64,000 bases of DNA from Mycolicibacterium sp. lyk4-40-TYG-92. GTDB lineage: Bacteria > Actinomycetota > Actinomycetes > Mycobacteriales > Mycobacteriaceae. A program made the position numbers and the translations under genes. The stretch lies in the NCBI RefSeq assembly GCF_030209435.1, contig NZ_JARVRX010000008.1:46205-110204 (forward strand), given 5' to 3'. Of the stretch, positions 8,657 through 16,792 are shown one piece after another (within the stretch, counting starts at the first letter, position 1; every line of letters begins with the position of its first letter). The notes below the pieces were generated by a model that saw nothing but the letters and a program-made list of their open reading frames with translations, searched no databases and was not told the origin of the DNA.

Positions 8657-10441
8657 ATGGCAGACCGCTCGGCGCCCGCCCCGGCCACCAATCCGCTACG
8701 ACGCATGCTGGTCATGAACGCCGTACCGCGCCGCTGGCCATTCGCGCTGCGGGCGTCGGTCTGCATGATGGTGCCGATTCTCGCCGGGTGGGCGGCCGGA
8801 GACATGTCCGCCGGGCTGGTCGCGACCATCGGTGGTTTCACCTCGCTGTACGGCAGCGGCCGGCCATATCTCAACCGCGCGATGTATCTCGGCGCGATCG
8901 CCGTCACGTTCGCGGTGGTCGTCGCGCTGGGCGATTGGGCGGCCGCAACCCCATGGTCGGCCGTGCTGGTGGTGACCGTCATCGCGATGGTCGTCGTCCT
9001 GATCTGCCAGGCCCTGTCGGTCGGTCCGCCCGGCGCCTACATGCCGGTGCTGGCCTGCGCGGCTGCGGTCGGGATCGCCACCCAGCACCTGAGCCCGTGG
9101 CGGCTGGGTGCGCTGGTGCTGGCCGGCGGCGCGTTCTCCTGGGTGGTGCACATGGCGGGGGTGCTGGTCCGCCCGCGCGCGCCGGAACGCGCCGCGGTCG
9201 CCCGTGCTGCCGAAGCAGTGGCCGGCTACATCGAAACCGGGTCACCCGACGCGCGGCACCGCGCTGCACAACTCCTGCACGAAGCGTGGATCACCCTCGT
9301 CACGTTCCAGCCCGTACGGCCCAAGCCCGACGACACTCTCTATCGACTGCGGGTGACGAACCGCCGCCTGCACGTGTTGTTCGCCGAAGCCATGGCTGCC
9401 GCCGACCGCGGCCATCCGATGTCCGTCGACGGTGCCGCGCGGGCCCGAGAGCTGGGCACGGTGCCCGACGACATCGGCGGCAGCTTCGAGGGCCTGATTC
9501 CGCTGGGCAGGCCGTCCGTCGCGACCCTGCTGCGCCGGGCGGTCATGCCGGGGGCTCCCCCGCTGACCGCAGCACTACGCACCGCGGTCGCCGTCGCAAT
9601 CGCCGGCACCGTCACCGTCGGTCTGAACATCGACCACGCGTACTGGGCCATGGCGGCGGCGGTGCTGATGCTGCATCAAGGTTTCGATTGGCGGCGCACC
9701 GTACAACGCGGCATCGAACGCACCCTCGGCACCTGGCTCGGCCTGGCGCTGGCGGGCGGCGTCCTGTTCGCCGCGCCGGGTGGACCCTGGCTCGCGGTGA
9801 TCGTCGGCGCGCTGCAGTTCCTCATCGAGATGTTCGTGGTGCGCAACTACACCGTCGCGGTCATCTTCATCACGCCCGCGGCATTGACGATCGCCTCGGG
9901 CGGACACCACATCACCGACGTGCCGGCCATGCTGCTCGCTCGGGGCATCGACACCGTGATCGGTTGCGCGGTAGCACTTCTCGTGCTGTGGCTGACGCGG
10001 CGCGGTCATCCCGCCGCGCGCCCCGCCGAGTCGATCGCGGCCACGCTCGACGCCGTCGCGGTCGTGATCGACCATCTGGCCGCGGGGGCGGTCACCACTG
10101 ATCAGGCCCGCAACGACCGCCGCGACCTACAGCTACGCGCGATGGCCATGCTTCCGGTGTACGACACTGCTGTCGGCGGATCGCCCCGGAGCCGGGTTGC
10201 GGCAGAACGGCTTTGGCCGGCGATCGTCGCCAGCGAGCAACTGGCCTACCGGACCCTCGCCGCGAGCTGGGCCACGGAACGGGCCGAGGCGCCATTCACC
10301 CCCGGCGAGGCCGAGCGACTGACCGCGACGATCGCTGATCTCGCCGCCGCGGTCCGCACCGGTCGCCCCGCTGCGGACATCGCCGAGCTACCGACCTTCG
10401 GAGCCAACGAATTACGCGCGATCCGGGCGTCGCTGGCCTGA
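8657..10441 (+). CDS. FUSC-family membrane transporter
   Basis: A 594-residue integral membrane protein with two hydrophobic blocks, about residues 25-180 and 310-450, each of several helices, separated and followed by soluble stretches. This is the YccS/FusC/aromatic-acid-efflux layout. The second block carries the typical HQGFDWRRTVQRGIERTLGTWLG sequence (arginine-rich loop between helices). Probable role: efflux of small aromatic or organic acids. It is divergent from the glycosylase with only 40 bp between starts, and convergent with the holin-like gene. Confidence 0.85.
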   Translation: MADRSAPAPATNPLRRMLVMNAVPRRWPFALRASVCMMVPILAGWAAGDMSAGLVATIGGFTSLYGSGRPYLNRAMYLGAIAVTFAVVVALGDWAAATPWSAVLVVTVIAMVVVLICQALSVGPPGAYMPVLACAAAVGIATQHLSPWRLGALVLAGGAFSWVVHMAGVLVRPRAPERAAVARAAEAVAGYIETGSPDARHRAAQLLHEAWITLVTFQPVRPKPDDTLYRLRVTNRRLHVLFAEAMAAADRGHPMSVDGAARARELGTVPDDIGGSFEGLIPLGRPSVATLLRRAVMPGAPPLTAALRTAVAVAIAGTVTVGLNIDHAYWAMAAAVLMLHQGFDWRRTVQRGIERTLGTWLGLALAGGVLFAAPGGPWLAVIVGALQFLIEMFVVRNYTVAVIFITPAALTIASGGHHITDVPAMLLARGIDTVIGCAVALLVLWLTRRGHPAARPAESIAATLDAVAVVIDHLAAGAVTTDQARNDRRDLQLRAMAMLPVYDTAVGGSPRSRVAAERLWPAIVASEQLAYRTLAASWATERAEAPFTPGEAERLTATIADLAAAVRTGRPAADIAELPTFGANELRAIRASLA

Positions 10442-10444
10442 TCC

Positions 10445-10840
10445 CTACTTCTCGATGGCGCGCTGCACCAGACCCAGCGCCCAGCCGACGATCGACAGCA
10501 GGATCGCCGCCCAGATCGCGGTGAACCAGAACTGGTCGATGCCCAGGCCCCAGTGCGTGGTGTTCTCGGTGATCCACGAGGTGATCCACAGCATCCAGGC
10601 GTTGATGACGACGTGGATGAGACCGAGCGTGAGGATGTACAGCGGAATGGCGAACAGCTGCACGATCGGCTTGATGATGGCGTTGACCAGCCCGAAGACG
10701 AACGCGACGACCAGGATGATGCCGACCCGCTCGAGCTGGGAGGCGCCCACCGGGAAGACGAAGTAGATCCCCGGCACCATGCGCGTGACCAACCACAACG
10801 CCAGGCCGGTCAGGCCGGCTCGCAGCAGCAACGATTTCAT
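10445..10840 (-). CDS. phage-holin-family (YvlD-like) membrane protein
   Basis: A 131-residue protein with four predicted membrane helices and the conserved FGLVNAIIKPI and PLYILTLGLIHVVINAWMLW segments of the Phage_holin_4_2 group. Despite the name these are chromosomal proteins of unknown function with no link to a prophage here. The start overlaps the stop of cobF by 4 nt (ATGA), so the two are translationally coupled. Confidence 0.85.
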   Translation of the reverse strand: MKSLLLRAGLTGLALWLVTRMVPGIYFVFPVGASQLERVGIILVVAFVFGLVNAIIKPIVQLFAIPLYILTLGLIHVVINAWMLWITSWITENTTHWGLGIDQFWFTAIWAAILLSIVGWALGLVQRAIEK

Positions 10841-11583
10841 GCTGTCGATTCTGCCCGCAGCAGATAGGTATCCATGATCCAGCCATGGCGCGTCCGGGCC
10901 TCGGCGCGCTCCCGGGCGATGCGGTCCCCGACCTCGCCCACGGTGCCGGCGATGAGCAGCTCATCCGGCGTACCGAGGTAGGCGCCCCACCAAATCCGGG
11001 TCTGCGGTGCGCATTCCAGGAAAGAGCATTCACCGTCGAGCATCACCACAGCGGCACCGGCGAGTCCGTGCTCACGTAGCTGACGGCCCGTCGTGATCAG
11101 CACCGGCTCGCCAATGTCGTTGAGTGGGATTCGATGCCGGGCCGTGAGTGCCTGGATGGCGGTGATGCCGGGGATGACGTCGAACTCGAACTCGACGTGT
11201 TCGGCGACACGGTCGAGGATGCGCAGGGTGCTGTCGTAGAGCGACGGATCGCCCCACGCAAGAAAAGACCCGGTCGCGCCGTCCGGTAGCTCGGTCTCGA
11301 TGGCCTCGGCCCACAGCCGGGCCCGCGCGGCATGCCATTCGGCTACGGCCTCGTGGTAATCACCATCTTTGGCACGCTTGGGATCCGGCAGCGCCACGAA
11401 CCGGTAGCCGGGGTTCTCGATGAACCGCTCGCAGATCAGCCGGCGCAGCGCGACGAGGTCGTCTTTCTGATCGCCTTTGTCCATCGCGAAGAACACCTGG
11501 GTGTCGTTGAGCGCCGCAACAGCCTGGGCGGTGACATAGTCCGGGTCGCCGGCGCCGATACCGATGACATGGATGGTGCGCAT
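10837..11583 (-). CDS. cobF: precorrin-6A synthase (deacetylating) CobF
   Basis: A 248-residue SAM-dependent methyltransferase of the aerobic cobalamin pathway, which methylates precorrin-5 at C-1 with loss of acetate. The tetrapyrrole-methylase signatures are present: IGIGAGDPDYVTAQA at the N-terminus, the GDPSLYDST loop and the FDVIPGITAIQALTAR motif. No other cob gene lies nearby and no B12-box riboswitch is visible in the short upstream region. cobF is, to my knowledge, deleted from the M. tuberculosis complex but kept in M. canettii and environmental species, so its presence argues for a complete pathway. Confidence 0.93.
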   Translation of the reverse strand: MRTIHVIGIGAGDPDYVTAQAVAALNDTQVFFAMDKGDQKDDLVALRRLICERFIENPGYRFVALPDPKRAKDGDYHEAVAEWHAARARLWAEAIETELPDGATGSFLAWGDPSLYDSTLRILDRVAEHVEFEFDVIPGITAIQALTARHRIPLNDIGEPVLITTGRQLREHGLAGAAVVMLDGECSFLECAPQTRIWWGAYLGTPDELLIAGTVGEVGDRIARERAEARTRHGWIMDTYLLRAESTA

Positions 11584-11625
11584 CAGCGAAGGCTAGCGAC
11601 CCGCGGCGGCCCCACTTTTATCCAG

Positions 11626-11652
11626 TACCGCAGGTATTGACTACCTCTGGTA
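11626..11652 (+). promoter_or_regulatory. operator-like inverted repeat before the AurF-like gene
   Basis: Arms TACCGCAGGTA (11626-11636) and TACCTCTGGTA (11642-11652) are inverted copies with two mismatches and a 5-nt spacer that includes the -35 box. The size and symmetry suit a TetR-type dimer. No cognate regulator gene is adjacent. Confidence 0.5.
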
Positions 11653-11665
11653 TCGGACGTAGCTT
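11637..11665 (+). promoter_or_regulatory. SigA-type promoter of the AurF-like gene
   Basis: TTGACT (11637-11642), 17-nt spacer, TAGCTT (11660-11665). Transcription would begin about 11672 and give a ~27-nt 5' UTR containing GAAGGG (11684-11689). The -35 box sits inside the inverted repeat, so binding there should repress. Confidence 0.5.
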
Positions 11666-11698
11666 CGGATTACAGACACTTTCGAAGGGATGTCAACG

Positions 11699-12895
11699 AT
11701 GACAGCTTCGGTCAAGGGCCAGACCACGCGCGCGGAATTCGCCGAGCGCCTGCTCAAAGGCTCAGTGCGCAAGTCTTACGCGCCGATCGTCGATATCGAC
11801 TGGGATGCACCGATCGACCCGGACAAATACTTCCTGCCACCGAAAGTCGTCTCGCTGTACGGCACCCCGATCTGGGAATCGATGAGCCGCGCCGAGCAGA
11901 TCGAGCTGTCCCGCCAGGAACTCGTGAACACCCTGTCGGCGGGCATCTGGTTCGAGAACATCCTCAACCAGGCCCTGCTGCGCAAGGCGATGCATCAGGA
12001 CCCGACCGCGAGCGCCACCCACTACGAGCTGACCGAACTCGGCGACGAGACCCGGCACATGGTGATGTTCGGCAAGGCCATCGAGAAGGTCGGCGCCGAC
12101 CCGGTGCGGCCGAAGTGGTACCAGCGCACGATCATCAACATGCTGCCGTTCGCGTTCCAGGGCTCGGTGCTGTGGGTTGCCGCGTTGATCGGCGAGGAGA
12201 TCTTCGATTCATTGCAGCGGCAGATGATGGACGACCCTGAGCTGCAGCCGATGGTGCAGCGACTCATGCGCATTCACGTCACCGAAGAGGCCCGGCACAT
12301 CCAGTTCGCCCGCGACGGGTTGCGCAAGCGCGCACCGGAGATGTCGTGGCCCAAGCGTTTCTGGATCGGCAACCTCAACGGCATCGGCGGTCTGTTCTTC
12401 CGGTTCCTGTTCACCAACAAGGTGCAGTACCGCCGCGTCGGCCTGGACGCCCGCGCGGCCCGCCGGATGGCGCGGACGTCCCCGCACCGGATCGAGACGC
12501 AGATCGCCGGCTTCGCGCCGCTCGCGTCGTTCCTGGAGGAAGTTGGACTCCTCGGCCCCATCGCGCGGCGGATGTGGCGACGGAGCGGGTTCCTGCCTGG
12601 CGGCCCTGTCGCGCCCGCGGCCCGGGCGGAGATCGCCGAACCCGAAGACCTGTACGACGGGCCCGCCACCATCGACGGCCGCGAGGTCCGGGTCCGGCTG
12701 GCCGGCCACCTCGATCCGATCGACGGCCAGTACCACTGGCGTGGAACGGTTTTCGAGGCGCTCGAGGAGCTGCCCCGCGGCACCGTCACCGTGACGGTCG
12801 GCGAACGCTCCGCGACAGCACGCGTCACCGAACGCAGCCAGCAGGGCGGCTACGCCGTCAGCGGCGTCGGCTTGCCGCCGTTCCCGCTGGCCTGA
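11699..12895 (+). CDS. AurF-like diiron oxygenase with C-terminal DUF4873 domain
   Basis: A 398-residue protein. Residues ~1-300 are a ferritin-like diiron domain of the AurF (p-aminobenzoate N-oxygenase) family: acidic/His ligand motifs are seen in FENILNQALL, ELGDETRHMVMFG, GEEIFDS and HVTEEARHIQFARD. Residues ~310-398 (from LYDGPATIDGREV to the end) form a DUF4873 domain, a module often attached to mycobacterial oxygenases. ATG 11699 is preferred over ATG 11690 because GAAGGG abuts 11690 directly but is 9 nt from 11699. Substrate unknown; N-oxygenation or hydroxylation is inferred. The promoter lies in an operator-like repeat. Confidence 0.83.
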   Translation: MTASVKGQTTRAEFAERLLKGSVRKSYAPIVDIDWDAPIDPDKYFLPPKVVSLYGTPIWESMSRAEQIELSRQELVNTLSAGIWFENILNQALLRKAMHQDPTASATHYELTELGDETRHMVMFGKAIEKVGADPVRPKWYQRTIINMLPFAFQGSVLWVAALIGEEIFDSLQRQMMDDPELQPMVQRLMRIHVTEEARHIQFARDGLRKRAPEMSWPKRFWIGNLNGIGGLFFRFLFTNKVQYRRVGLDARAARRMARTSPHRIETQIAGFAPLASFLEEVGLLGPIARRMWRRSGFLPGGPVAPAARAEIAEPEDLYDGPATIDGREVRVRLAGHLDPIDGQYHWRGTVFEALEELPRGTVTVTVGERSATARVTERSQQGGYAVSGVGLPPFPLA

Positions 12896-12929
12896 CAACC
12901 ACTGAATGGGCCATACCCATTCCACAAAA

Positions 12930-12945
12930 CTAGAACACGTTCTAG
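12930..12945 (+). promoter_or_regulatory. KstR-like operator
   Basis: CTAGAACACGTTCTAG is palindromic except for its two central bases, and its inner 14 bp (12931-12944) fit the KstR consensus TNNAACNNGTTNNA. The overlapping TAGCAT at 12943-12948 ends 7 nt before ATG 12956, so it is likely the -10 box of a leaderless transcript and would be occluded by the repressor. Confidence 0.75.
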
Positions 12946-12955
12946 CATCTGGGTC

Positions 12956-13831
12956 ATGAGGTTCACCTACGCCGAAGCGATGACCGACCCGAAGTACTAC
13001 ATCCCGCTGGCCAAGGCGGCTGACGAAGCCGGCTACCACGCGATGACCATTCCGGACAGCATCGCGTACCCCTTCGAGTCCGACTCGTCGTACCCGTACA
13101 CCGCCGACGGCAGCCGCGAGTTCCTCGACGGCAAGTCGTTCATCGAGTCGTTCTCGCTGATCGGCGCCCTATCGGCCGTCACGACGAAGCTGCACTTCAA
13201 CATCTTCGTGCTGAAGCTGCCCATCCGGCCGCCGGCCTTGGTCGCCAAGCAGGCCGGGTCGCTCGCCGCACTGTTCGACAACCGCCTGGGCCTGGGCGTC
13301 GGCACCAGCCCGTGGCCAGAGGACTACGAGGTCATGGGCGTACCGTTCGCCCGCCGCGGCAAGCGGATGGACGAGTGCATCGACGTCATCCGCGGCCTGA
13401 CCTCGGGTGACTACTTCGAGTACCACGGCGAGTTCTACGACATCCCGAAGACCAAGATGACGCCCGCCCCGACCAAGCCGGTGCCGATCCTGGTCGGTGG
13501 CCACGCCGACGCCGCGCTCAAGCGCGCGGCGCGCAATGACGGCTGGATGCACGGTGGCGGCGACCCGGCCGAGCTCGACCCGCTGCTCAAGAAGCTCGCG
13601 CAGTACCGGGAATCCGAGGAGCGCATCGGGCTGTGCGACGAGTTCCAGATCCACGTCATCTCGATCGACGGCTTCACCGTCGACGGTGTGAAGCGCCTCG
13701 AGGACAAGGGCGTCACCGACGTCATCGTCGGCTTCCGCGTGCCCTACATCATGGGTGAAGACACCCAGCCGCTCGACGAGAAGATCAAGCACCTGGAGAT
13801 GTTCGCCGAGAACGTCATCGCCAAGGTCTAG
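12956..13831 (+). CDS. LLM-class F420-dependent oxidoreductase
   Basis: A 291-residue luciferase-like TIM-barrel enzyme. Typical features are the N-terminal FTYAEAMTDP, the LGLGVGTSPWPEDYEVMG segment that contacts the deazaflavin, and PTKPVPILVGGHADAALKRAARNDGW. Electrons probably come from F420H2. A KstR-type operator directly upstream places it in the sterol/cholesterol-catabolism regulon; I believe the M. tuberculosis counterpart is Rv0940c. Start ATG 12956 appears leaderless. Substrate unknown. Confidence 0.88.
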   Translation: MRFTYAEAMTDPKYYIPLAKAADEAGYHAMTIPDSIAYPFESDSSYPYTADGSREFLDGKSFIESFSLIGALSAVTTKLHFNIFVLKLPIRPPALVAKQAGSLAALFDNRLGLGVGTSPWPEDYEVMGVPFARRGKRMDECIDVIRGLTSGDYFEYHGEFYDIPKTKMTPAPTKPVPILVGGHADAALKRAARNDGWMHGGGDPAELDPLLKKLAQYRESEERIGLCDEFQIHVISIDGFTVDGVKRLEDKGVTDVIVGFRVPYIMGEDTQPLDEKIKHLEMFAENVIAKV

Positions 13832-13850
13832 TCACCTCGCGAGCCGCGCC

Positions 13851-14213
13851 CTATTCGTCGACGATGTGGACCGCGGCCTCTTCAGCGGAGGCCGCGCTCC
13901 CGTCGATGCCGACGTCGCCTGCGAGCAGCTCACCGTCCTGTTCGCCGGCCACGAGTCGGCCGGACCGCTGGTCACCGACCTCGTCGTCGCCCCACTGCTC
14001 GTCGGGGTCGTCCACCGGGTCCAGCTGCATGGCCGGGTCAGGCTCTTCCTCGGCGAGGAGTTCATCGAGAGTCTCTTGATCGCGGGGCTCGCGCCATTTG
14101 TCCGACGGCACGTAGCCCTCGTCCAGCAGGTCATCGACCCCGCGGTCGATCAGCATGTCTTCCTGCGTCAGCTGGTCGTCGTCGTCGACGCTGTATTCGT
14201 CCGAGCCAGTCAT
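13851..14213 (-). CDS. DUF5709 acidic protein
   Basis: A 120-residue very acidic protein with the DUF5709 layout: N-terminal EYSVDDDDQLTQEDML, then DRGVDDLLDEGYVPSD, a DPAMQLDP stretch and a C-terminal EEAAVHIVDE. There is no signal peptide, membrane helix or catalytic motif. The family is restricted to actinobacteria and has no known function. It is convergent with the LLM oxidoreductase (19-nt gap) and separated from fadE by a strong terminator, so it is transcribed on its own. Confidence 0.8.
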   Translation of the reverse strand: MTGSDEYSVDDDDQLTQEDMLIDRGVDDLLDEGYVPSDKWREPRDQETLDELLAEEEPDPAMQLDPVDDPDEQWGDDEVGDQRSGRLVAGEQDGELLAGDVGIDGSAASAEEAAVHIVDE

Positions 14214-14278
14214 GTCATCACCTTGCCACGGATCGCCGAGTCTGGCGAGCAGTCCCGCAGAGGGAGATGCCCCAAGTG

Positions 14279-14312
14279 AAAACCCCCAAAACCTGACGGT
14301 TCTGGGGGTTTT
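14279..14312 (-). terminator. intrinsic terminator downstream of the acyl-CoA dehydrogenase
   Basis: AAAACCCCCAAAACC (14279-14293) pairs with GGTTCTGGGGGTTTT (14298-14312) over a TGAC loop; 14 of 15 positions match. The T run at the outer end on either strand makes it a bidirectional Rho-independent terminator. It lies 20 nt beyond the fadE stop. Confidence 0.85.
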
Positions 14313-14332
14313 CGCGACTGTTCGCGCAATGA

Positions 14333-15493
14333 CTACAGCGTGCGGCTGATGATCTCTTTCATGATTTCGCTTGTGCCGCCGTAAATCTTGTTGACCCGCG
14401 CGGCGGCGTACGCCCGGCCGATCGGGTACTCCATCATGTAGCCGTACCCGCCGAAGAACTGCACGCAGCGGTCGACGACGGCCACGGCCCGGTCGGCGGC
14501 GATGAGCTTGCCCATGGACGCGATCGCCGGATCATTGTCGCCGTCGATCAGCGCCTGCACGCAGTAGTCCACCGTGGTCTTGATGGACAGCACCTCGGCC
14601 TTGAGTTCGGCGAGCTGGAATCGGTTGTGCTGGAAATTGATCAGCGGCTTACCGAACGCCTCACGCTGCTTGGTGTACTTGATGGCCTCGAGCACCGCGG
14701 CCTCGGCCATGCCGGCGCAGATCGAACCGATGACGAGCCGCTCACGGGCCAGCTGCGACATCAGCTGGTAGAAGCCCAGCCCCTCCTGCTCACCGAGCAG
14801 GTTGGCGACCGGAACCCGCATGTCGGTGAAGAACAGCTCGCGGGTGTCCTGGCCGTGCTGACCGACCTTCTCCAGCACCCGGCCGCGCTCGAAGCCCGGC
14901 AGGTCGTTGACCTCGGCGACGATCAGCGACACGCCCGCCGCCCCCTGCGTGGGATCGGTCTTGGCGACGATCACCACCATGTCGCACAGAGACCCGTTGG
15001 AGATGAAGGTCTTTGAGCCGTTGATGACGTAGTGGTCGCCGTCGCGGATGGCAGTGGTGCGCACGGCCTGCAGGTCCGACCCGGTCCCGGGCTCGGTCAT
15101 CGCGATGGCGAGCACCGTCTCGCCGCTGATGATCTTCGGCATCCAGCGGGCCTTCTGCTCCGCGTTGCCGTAGGTGTCGATGTAGTGCGCCACGATCGGC
15201 GAGTGCACCGACCAGCCCGAGGCCGAATCATGGGCCAGCGCAAACTCTTCGGCCACCACAGCCGAGAACCCGAAGTCGCCGCCCGCGCCGCCGTACTCCT
15301 CGGGCAGGTCCAGGCCGAGCAGACCGGCGTCGCCGAGCTTGTTCCAGAACTCGCGGTCGACCTGGTGATTCTTGGCCCACCGCTCCTGGTTCGGCGTGGC
15401 CTCCTTGGCCAGGAACGCCGCCGCGTGCTGCCGCAGCTCGCGGTGCTGATCGGTCTCCCAGCTGGCCCGGTACTTCGGGAAGAGCTCTGACAT
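14333..15493 (-). CDS. acyl-CoA dehydrogenase (FadE type)
   Basis: A 386-residue flavoprotein catalysing alpha,beta-dehydrogenation of acyl-CoA. Family signatures are AMTEPGTGSDLQ in the FAD/substrate region, INGSKTFISNG, ERLVIGSICAGMAEAA and the C-terminal YGGTSEIMKEIISR. Which carboxyl acts as the base was not determined. It is divergent from a TetR gene with a perfect palindrome between them, so it is probably the TetR target. Substrate chain length cannot be read from sequence. Confidence 0.92.
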   Translation of the reverse strand: MSELFPKYRASWETDQHRELRQHAAAFLAKEATPNQERWAKNHQVDREFWNKLGDAGLLGLDLPEEYGGAGGDFGFSAVVAEEFALAHDSASGWSVHSPIVAHYIDTYGNAEQKARWMPKIISGETVLAIAMTEPGTGSDLQAVRTTAIRDGDHYVINGSKTFISNGSLCDMVVIVAKTDPTQGAAGVSLIVAEVNDLPGFERGRVLEKVGQHGQDTRELFFTDMRVPVANLLGEQEGLGFYQLMSQLARERLVIGSICAGMAEAAVLEAIKYTKQREAFGKPLINFQHNRFQLAELKAEVLSIKTTVDYCVQALIDGDNDPAIASMGKLIAADRAVAVVDRCVQFFGGYGYMMEYPIGRAYAAARVNKIYGGTSEIMKEIISRTL

Positions 15494-15520
15494 TGGTCCA
15501 CCTCGCTAGATTTCCGCGCG

Positions 15521-15536
15521 CTATACAACTGTATAG
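15521..15536. promoter_or_regulatory. palindromic operator between fadE and its TetR
   Basis: CTATACAACTGTATAG is a palindrome (7+2+7) centred between divergent starts at 15493 and 15588. It is the natural site for the TetR encoded at 15588 to control both genes. A second, weaker dyad (ATGTGTACAGTACAT, about 15547-15561) lies nearer the tetR start. Confidence 0.7.
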
Positions 15537-15587
15537 GCCCCTGTTCATGTGTACAGTACATTGATCCGGTTGCCGACGGGAGGTCTG

Positions 15588-16166
15588 ATGGTTGATCCGA
15601 GGGCAACTGTCGACGACCTGACCGCCAAGGCGCGCATTCGCAACACCGCCCTGGACCTGTACGCCACCCACGGCGAAGACCGAATCTCGTTGCGCGCCAT
15701 CGCCGCCGAGGCGGGCGTCGCGGTCGGCCTGGTGCAGCACCACTTCAAAACCAAGGCCGGCCTGCGCAACGCGGTGGACCAGCTGGTGGTCGACTACTTC
15801 GCGGGCGCGCTGGCCGAGGTGCCCGAGGATGCCTCCACGGCGGTACGCGACGAAGCCGTCCGCAACATGCTGCGGGCCAATCCGGCGGTGGTCGACTACG
15901 TGCGGCGCGCCCTGTTGCAACCCAACGTCGCCGACAGCCATCTCGTGGACGTGATCGTCGACCTCACGCAGCGGGAGGTACGGGCGGCCCGCAAGACCGG
16001 TCGCGCCTCGACCACCCGCCGCGAGAGCACCCAGGTCGTCGCCGTGCTGGCGCGGCAGATGGGCGAACTACTGTTGGCCCCCATGGTGGACGCGGTGTGG
16101 GCACGGGTGGCGCCGGATACGAAACCGCCACGGCTGCGGGTGACAGTCGACGAGACCGGGCAATGA
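15588..16166 (+). CDS. TetR-family transcriptional regulator
   Basis: A 192-residue TetR regulator. The N-terminal HTH is AKARIRNTALDLYATHGEDRISLRA, with the recognition helix near GVAVGLVQHHFKTKAGL; the C-terminal ligand domain is unassigned. Start ATG 15588 has GGGAGG 5 nt upstream, better than an in-frame ATG at 15549 that lies in the operator region. It probably senses an acyl-CoA or its acid and represses the divergent fadE and itself. Its stop overlaps the next ATG by 4 nt. Confidence 0.88.
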   Translation: MVDPRATVDDLTAKARIRNTALDLYATHGEDRISLRAIAAEAGVAVGLVQHHFKTKAGLRNAVDQLVVDYFAGALAEVPEDASTAVRDEAVRNMLRANPAVVDYVRRALLQPNVADSHLVDVIVDLTQREVRAARKTGRASTTRRESTQVVAVLARQMGELLLAPMVDAVWARVAPDTKPPRLRVTVDETGQ

Positions 16167-16783
16167 CGGTCACCGTCGACGAGTTCGAGGTTGCGGACGC
16201 CGCCGATTCGTGGACCGCTGCCGGCTTCACCGTCGACTCGAACGACGTATGCCGGATCGGCGGTGTCCGGGTCCGGTTGGCCGGACGCGGGCGCGGCACG
16301 GGCATCGTCGGCTGGTCGCTGCGGGGCGTGCCGGCAGACCAGCCCCTCGACGGGATCCCCACCACTCGCTCGGAAGTGCCCGCGCCAACTCCGGCGGAGC
16401 ACGCGAACGGGGCGCTCTCCATCGACCACGTGGTCCTGCTGTCGCCCGATCTGAATCGGACCGCCGCCGCGCTGGCGGCTGTCGATGTCCACCCGCGCCG
16501 GGAACGGGACGGCCAGCTCGGTGGCCGGCCGATGCGCCAGATCTTCTTCCGGCTGGGTGAGGTGATCCTCGAGGTCGTCGGCTCGCCCGAGACGACAGCC
16601 GACGGCCCGTCCACCTTGTGGGGCCTGACGTACGTCGTAGCGGACATCGACGCCACCGCCGCGTTCTTCGGCGACCGCACCACGCCGGTCAAGCCGGCGG
16701 TACAACCCGGACGCCGGATCACCACGCTGCGTCATCAAGAATTCGGAATGTCGGTCCGCACGGCGATGATCTCCGGGCACTGA
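16163..16783 (+). CDS. glyoxalase/VOC-superfamily protein
   Basis: A 206-residue protein read from ATG 16163, overlapping the tetR stop (ATGA). The middle segment GALSIDHVVLLSPDLNRTAAAL and the later EVILEVVGS and GLTYVVADIDATAAFFGD are the paired beta-alpha-beta units of a vicinal-oxygen-chelate fold, with a metal-ligand His (DHVV) and Glu (LEVV). The first ~60 residues are unassigned. Translational coupling to TetR suggests a role in the same fadE-linked pathway. Specific reaction unknown. Confidence 0.78.
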   Translation: MTVTVDEFEVADAADSWTAAGFTVDSNDVCRIGGVRVRLAGRGRGTGIVGWSLRGVPADQPLDGIPTTRSEVPAPTPAEHANGALSIDHVVLLSPDLNRTAAALAAVDVHPRRERDGQLGGRPMRQIFFRLGEVILEVVGSPETTADGPSTLWGLTYVVADIDATAAFFGDRTTPVKPAVQPGRRITTLRHQEFGMSVRTAMISGH

Positions 16784-16792
16784 GTCCTGACG

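Noticed and set aside
10445..10840. Prophage remnant, because of the holin-like name
   Set aside because: The family is chromosomal and there are no other phage genes, integrase or att repeats.
11584..11698. B12 riboswitch upstream of cobF
   Set aside because: The gap is short and no B12-box or suitable pairing is present; it is filled by the AurF operator and promoter.
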